DNA of 23,507 bases from Lachnoclostridium sp. UBA1175 (GTDB taxonomy: Bacteria > Bacillota > Clostridia > Lachnospirales > Lachnospiraceae): the NCBI GenBank assembly GCA_002311665.1, contig DBYX01000008.1, positions 1 through 23,507 on the forward strand, given 5' to 3'. The position numbers and the translations under genes are program-made. Positions 21,848 through 23,507 of this stretch are shown here, piece after piece. Positions within the stretch are counted from its first letter, which is position 1, and the number at the start of each line of letters is the position of its first letter. The notes under the pieces were generated by a model that saw nothing but the letters and a program-made list of their open reading frames with translations, was not told the DNA's origin and did no database searches.

Positions 21848-22517
21848 TGCGGAGCAGGAGGTCACGAAGCAGCGCGAACGCCTTCTCCGCGCCCGAGGTG
21901 ACGTTCTTCTGGAAGTCTCCGCCGTCGCCCTCGTACGTGTCGCTGATACATTTTACGGAAAATGCGCGCACTCCGTTGCGCTCCGCCACACGCGCGATCG
22001 CCGCGATCTCCATATCGCAGATGTCGCAGCCGAGCGCCGCCAGAGCATCCTTCTCCGCCGGGTCCTCGATGAACCTCTCGCCGCTCGCGACGACCGTCTC
22101 ACGAAGCTCCGGGTACAGCCGCTTGGCGAGCTCGACATACTCTCTGTCGAGCGGGATCCGCGTGTCCTCGTACTCCGCGTACTGGTATTTTTCGACGGGG
22201 TCGATCGACGACGTGTCGAAATCGTAGTTCACTGCGCCGCTGACCGCAAACAGGTCTTTCACGGCGAGCCCACGCCGCAGCGCTCCCGCCACGCCGAAGT
22301 TCATCACCGCCTCGACGTCAAATGCCGTGATCAGAAACTGCGTCGCCGAAGCGGCGTCAATCTCACCCCAGCCGGACATCACCGCATAGATGTCGTGCAC
22401 TCCCATTGTCACATGATACGCCTCGCGCCGGCCGACGGTCACGGTCTCAATCTCGCCGCCCTGCGCCAGAAACGCCTGTAATTCTCTCTTGATCGCAATC
22501 ACAATTCCGACCCGCAT
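21822..22517 (-). CDS. mtnN: 5'-methylthioadenosine/S-adenosylhomocysteine nucleosidase
   Basis: 231 residues, standard size for MTA/SAH nucleosidase, which hydrolyses the N-glycosidic bond of methylthioadenosine and S-adenosylhomocysteine, releasing adenine in the methionine salvage and activated-methyl cycles. Visible family positions: E12 (IAIKREL), the NFGVAGAL loop near 93-100, E170 in CDMEIAAIARVAE and catalytic D193 in CISDTYEGDGGDF. The upstream open frame is longer by 84 codons but runs into the divergent crp-type gene; ATG at 22517 has AAGGAG seven bases upstream and gives the family start MRVGIVIA. It has its own promoter and shares an intergenic region with the Crp/Fnr gene. No terminator separates it from mntP. 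Confidence 0.9.
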   Translation of the reverse strand: MRVGIVIAIKRELQAFLAQGGEIETVTVGRREAYHVTMGVHDIYAVMSGWGEIDAASATQFLITAFDVEAVMNFGVAGALRRGLAVKDLFAVSGAVNYDFDTSSIDPVEKYQYAEYEDTRIPLDREYVELAKRLYPELRETVVASGERFIEDPAEKDALAALGCDICDMEIAAIARVAERNGVRAFSVKCISDTYEGDGGDFQKNVTSGAEKAFALLRDLLLRIDGAGDLC

Positions 22518-22562
22518 AATGTTTCTCCTTCGGATGATCGTATTTTCCCCGGCACAACTTTT

Positions 22563-22591
22563 ATTATACCGTAGATTCGCAAAGTACTCAA
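22563..22591 (-). promoter_or_regulatory. Promoter of the nucleosidase gene
   Basis: Minus strand TTGAGT (22586-22591), 17-base spacer, TATAAT (22563-22568); leader about 40 bases. Confidence 0.75.
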
Positions 22592-22601
22592 CCGTTTCGT
22601 C

Positions 22602-22630
22602 TTGAAAAACGATGTCAGATATGCTAACTT
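22602..22630 (+). promoter_or_regulatory. Promoter of the Crp/Fnr-type gene
   Basis: TTGAAA (22602-22607), 17-base spacer, TAACTT (22625-22630). It is back to back with the nucleosidase promoter; the -35 boxes are about 10 bases apart. Confidence 0.5.
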
Positions 22631-22676
22631 TAATGTAATATCTTGGTCGAAACGACCTTGAACAGAGGAGAACCTT

Positions 22677-23354
22677 ATGCTGAGTGAAAAAGACTATGCT
22701 TCCTTGAGAGAACGACTTCCCTTCTGGGATTACATTTCCGAGGAGCTTGCAGAACAGCTGCGCACTCATTCGTATATGCGGGAATTTATCGCCGGCGAGA
22801 AGCTGACGGACGCCGGCAACTCCAATGTCGGCCTCGTCATCGTGATGAACGGCCGCATCCGCGTCTCTTTGGTTTCATCCAACGCACGCGAAGTGACCAT
22901 CAGCGTCGCCCGCCGCGATGAGATCATCTACATCGGCGGCAACCCGACGCCGAACGTGCTCAACAACTACGAGCTGGAAGCCGAGGTCGATTCGCGCGGT
23001 CTCGTGGTGCAAATGGTCGACTTCGAGCGGCTTCTGCACTCGGACGTCCGCATCGAGAACACCGTGCTGCGCTCCGTGCTTGGCCAGTTCAACCGGATCC
23101 TTTTCGACATGCAGAACTTCCTCTTCCAGGATCTCGACAGCCGTCTCGCCGCGCAGCTCCTCTTTGAGTACCACCAGCAGGGCGGCGCGACCATCGTCAC
23201 GACGCACCAGCGCATCGCGAACAGCATCGCTTCCTCGCGTGAGGTCGTGTCCCGCACACTGAAGCTGTGGGAACGCCGCGGCCTGTTATCGCTGTCGCGC
23301 GGAAAGATCGTGATCACTTCGCTCTCCGACCTGCACGCGATCGCCGGAGAGTGA
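22677..23354 (+). CDS. Crp/Fnr-family transcriptional regulator
   Basis: 225 residues: a cyclic-nucleotide-binding-like beta-barrel (about 20-115), a long dimerisation helix (about 120-160) and a Crp-type winged helix with recognition region THQRIANSIASSREVVSRTL at 176-195 followed by KLWERRGLLSLSRGKIVI. The barrel lacks the arginine-serine phosphate-binding motif of cAMP-binding Crp, and there is no cysteine cluster as in Fnr, so the effector is unknown. Many such Clostridia proteins regulate local redox, metal or stress genes. ATG at 22677 follows GAGGAG at good spacing. It is divergent from the nucleosidase gene and ends at a hairpin terminator. Confidence 0.87.
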   Translation: MLSEKDYASLRERLPFWDYISEELAEQLRTHSYMREFIAGEKLTDAGNSNVGLVIVMNGRIRVSLVSSNAREVTISVARRDEIIYIGGNPTPNVLNNYELEAEVDSRGLVVQMVDFERLLHSDVRIENTVLRSVLGQFNRILFDMQNFLFQDLDSRLAAQLLFEYHQQGGATIVTTHQRIANSIASSREVVSRTLKLWERRGLLSLSRGKIVITSLSDLHAIAGE

Positions 23355-23445
23355 GCACGGAACTTCATACTGTTTATTGAACTGTCGGGAACAAACCTTC
23401 TGATCCGACCAAGGACGGCGATTCCCTCGACAGATGGTATAAGGA

Positions 23446-23473
23446 CGAAAGGCACCCGTGAGGGTGCCTTTCG
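23446..23473 (+). terminator. Terminator after the Crp/Fnr-type gene
   Basis: CGAAAGGCACCC, tetraloop GTGA, GGGTGCCTTTCG: perfect 12-bp stem, followed by TTACC. It lies about 90 bases after the stop codon; nothing recognisable lies between or in the last 34 bases of the window. Confidence 0.75.
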
Positions 23474-23507
23474 TTACCGTTCGCGCTCCCGCAATCCTAA
23501 CAAGCAC

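Noticed and set aside
22608..22630. A fourth metal box upstream of the Crp/Fnr gene (GTCAG..CTAAC)
   Set aside because: One half-site is changed and the spacing is 5 rather than 6; it overlaps the promoter -10 by chance composition.
23355..23445. Inverted pieces CTGTCG and CGACAG after the Crp/Fnr gene
   Set aside because: They are short and more than 40 bases apart; no supporting structure, and a clear terminator follows.
1..23507. CRISPR arrays, tRNA or rRNA genes, insertion sequences, phage genes
   Set aside because: No regularly spaced repeats, no cloverleaf or rRNA signatures, and no transposase or phage-like proteins were seen in any frame I read.

Overview
The window looks like chromosomal DNA of a GC-rich Clostridia member, most likely Lachnospiraceae. 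The evidence is a GH3 beta-glucosidase with reversed domain order and leaderless plant-polysaccharide hydrolases (known from Butyrivibrio-like bacteria), Firmicutes-type ribosome binding sites (AGGAGG), sigma-A-type promoters and many short U-tailed terminators. Most genes are on the minus strand; the antiporter and the Crp/Fnr regulator are on the plus strand. I see no rRNA, tRNA, CRISPR array, phage or IS gene.

Layout. 1-470: the start of a lipoprotein ORF that stops early. 472-1195: a methylglyoxal-synthase-like protein with an altered active site, divergent from the antiporter. 1196-2586: a CPA2 Na+/H+ antiporter with a repeat-encoded acidic tail and a two-way terminator. 2608-3760: a ZIP metal transporter and a frameshifted small HTH gene. 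3766-10992: a four-gene operon of fused permease-ATPase ABC half-transporters forming two heterodimer-like pairs, with stop/start overlaps. 11031-11714: a TetR regulator with a 28-bp palindrome in front. 11790-12331: no intact gene, but a strong promoter, a palindromic box, a structured leader and a 24-codon flavodoxin stub. 12353-13531: an iron-type alcohol dehydrogenase. 13657-16193: a large lipoprotein with a transglutaminase domain. 16215-21132: a GH3 then GH10 xylan-degradation operon without signal peptides. 21202-22517: a MntP-type manganese exporter and an MTA/SAH nucleosidase. 22677-23473: a Crp/Fnr regulator with its terminator.

The most interesting thread is metal control. The same inverted repeat, close to GTTAG-N6-CTAAC, lies 5-8 bases downstream of the -10 box of three separate promoters: the ZIP transporter, the ABC quartet and the flavodoxin stub. 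The half-sites resemble DtxR/IdeR iron boxes. This suggests an iron (or Mn/Zn) regulon and supports reading the ABC quartet as YbtPQ/IrtAB-like siderophore transporters rather than drug pumps. The flavodoxin locus keeps a near-consensus promoter and box but almost no protein, so it may now make a metal-responsive RNA.

A second thread is a short word, GGAAAAT (more loosely GNAAAAT), that recurs far more often than base composition predicts, on both strands and both inside and outside genes. All counts here were made by eye and need recomputing.
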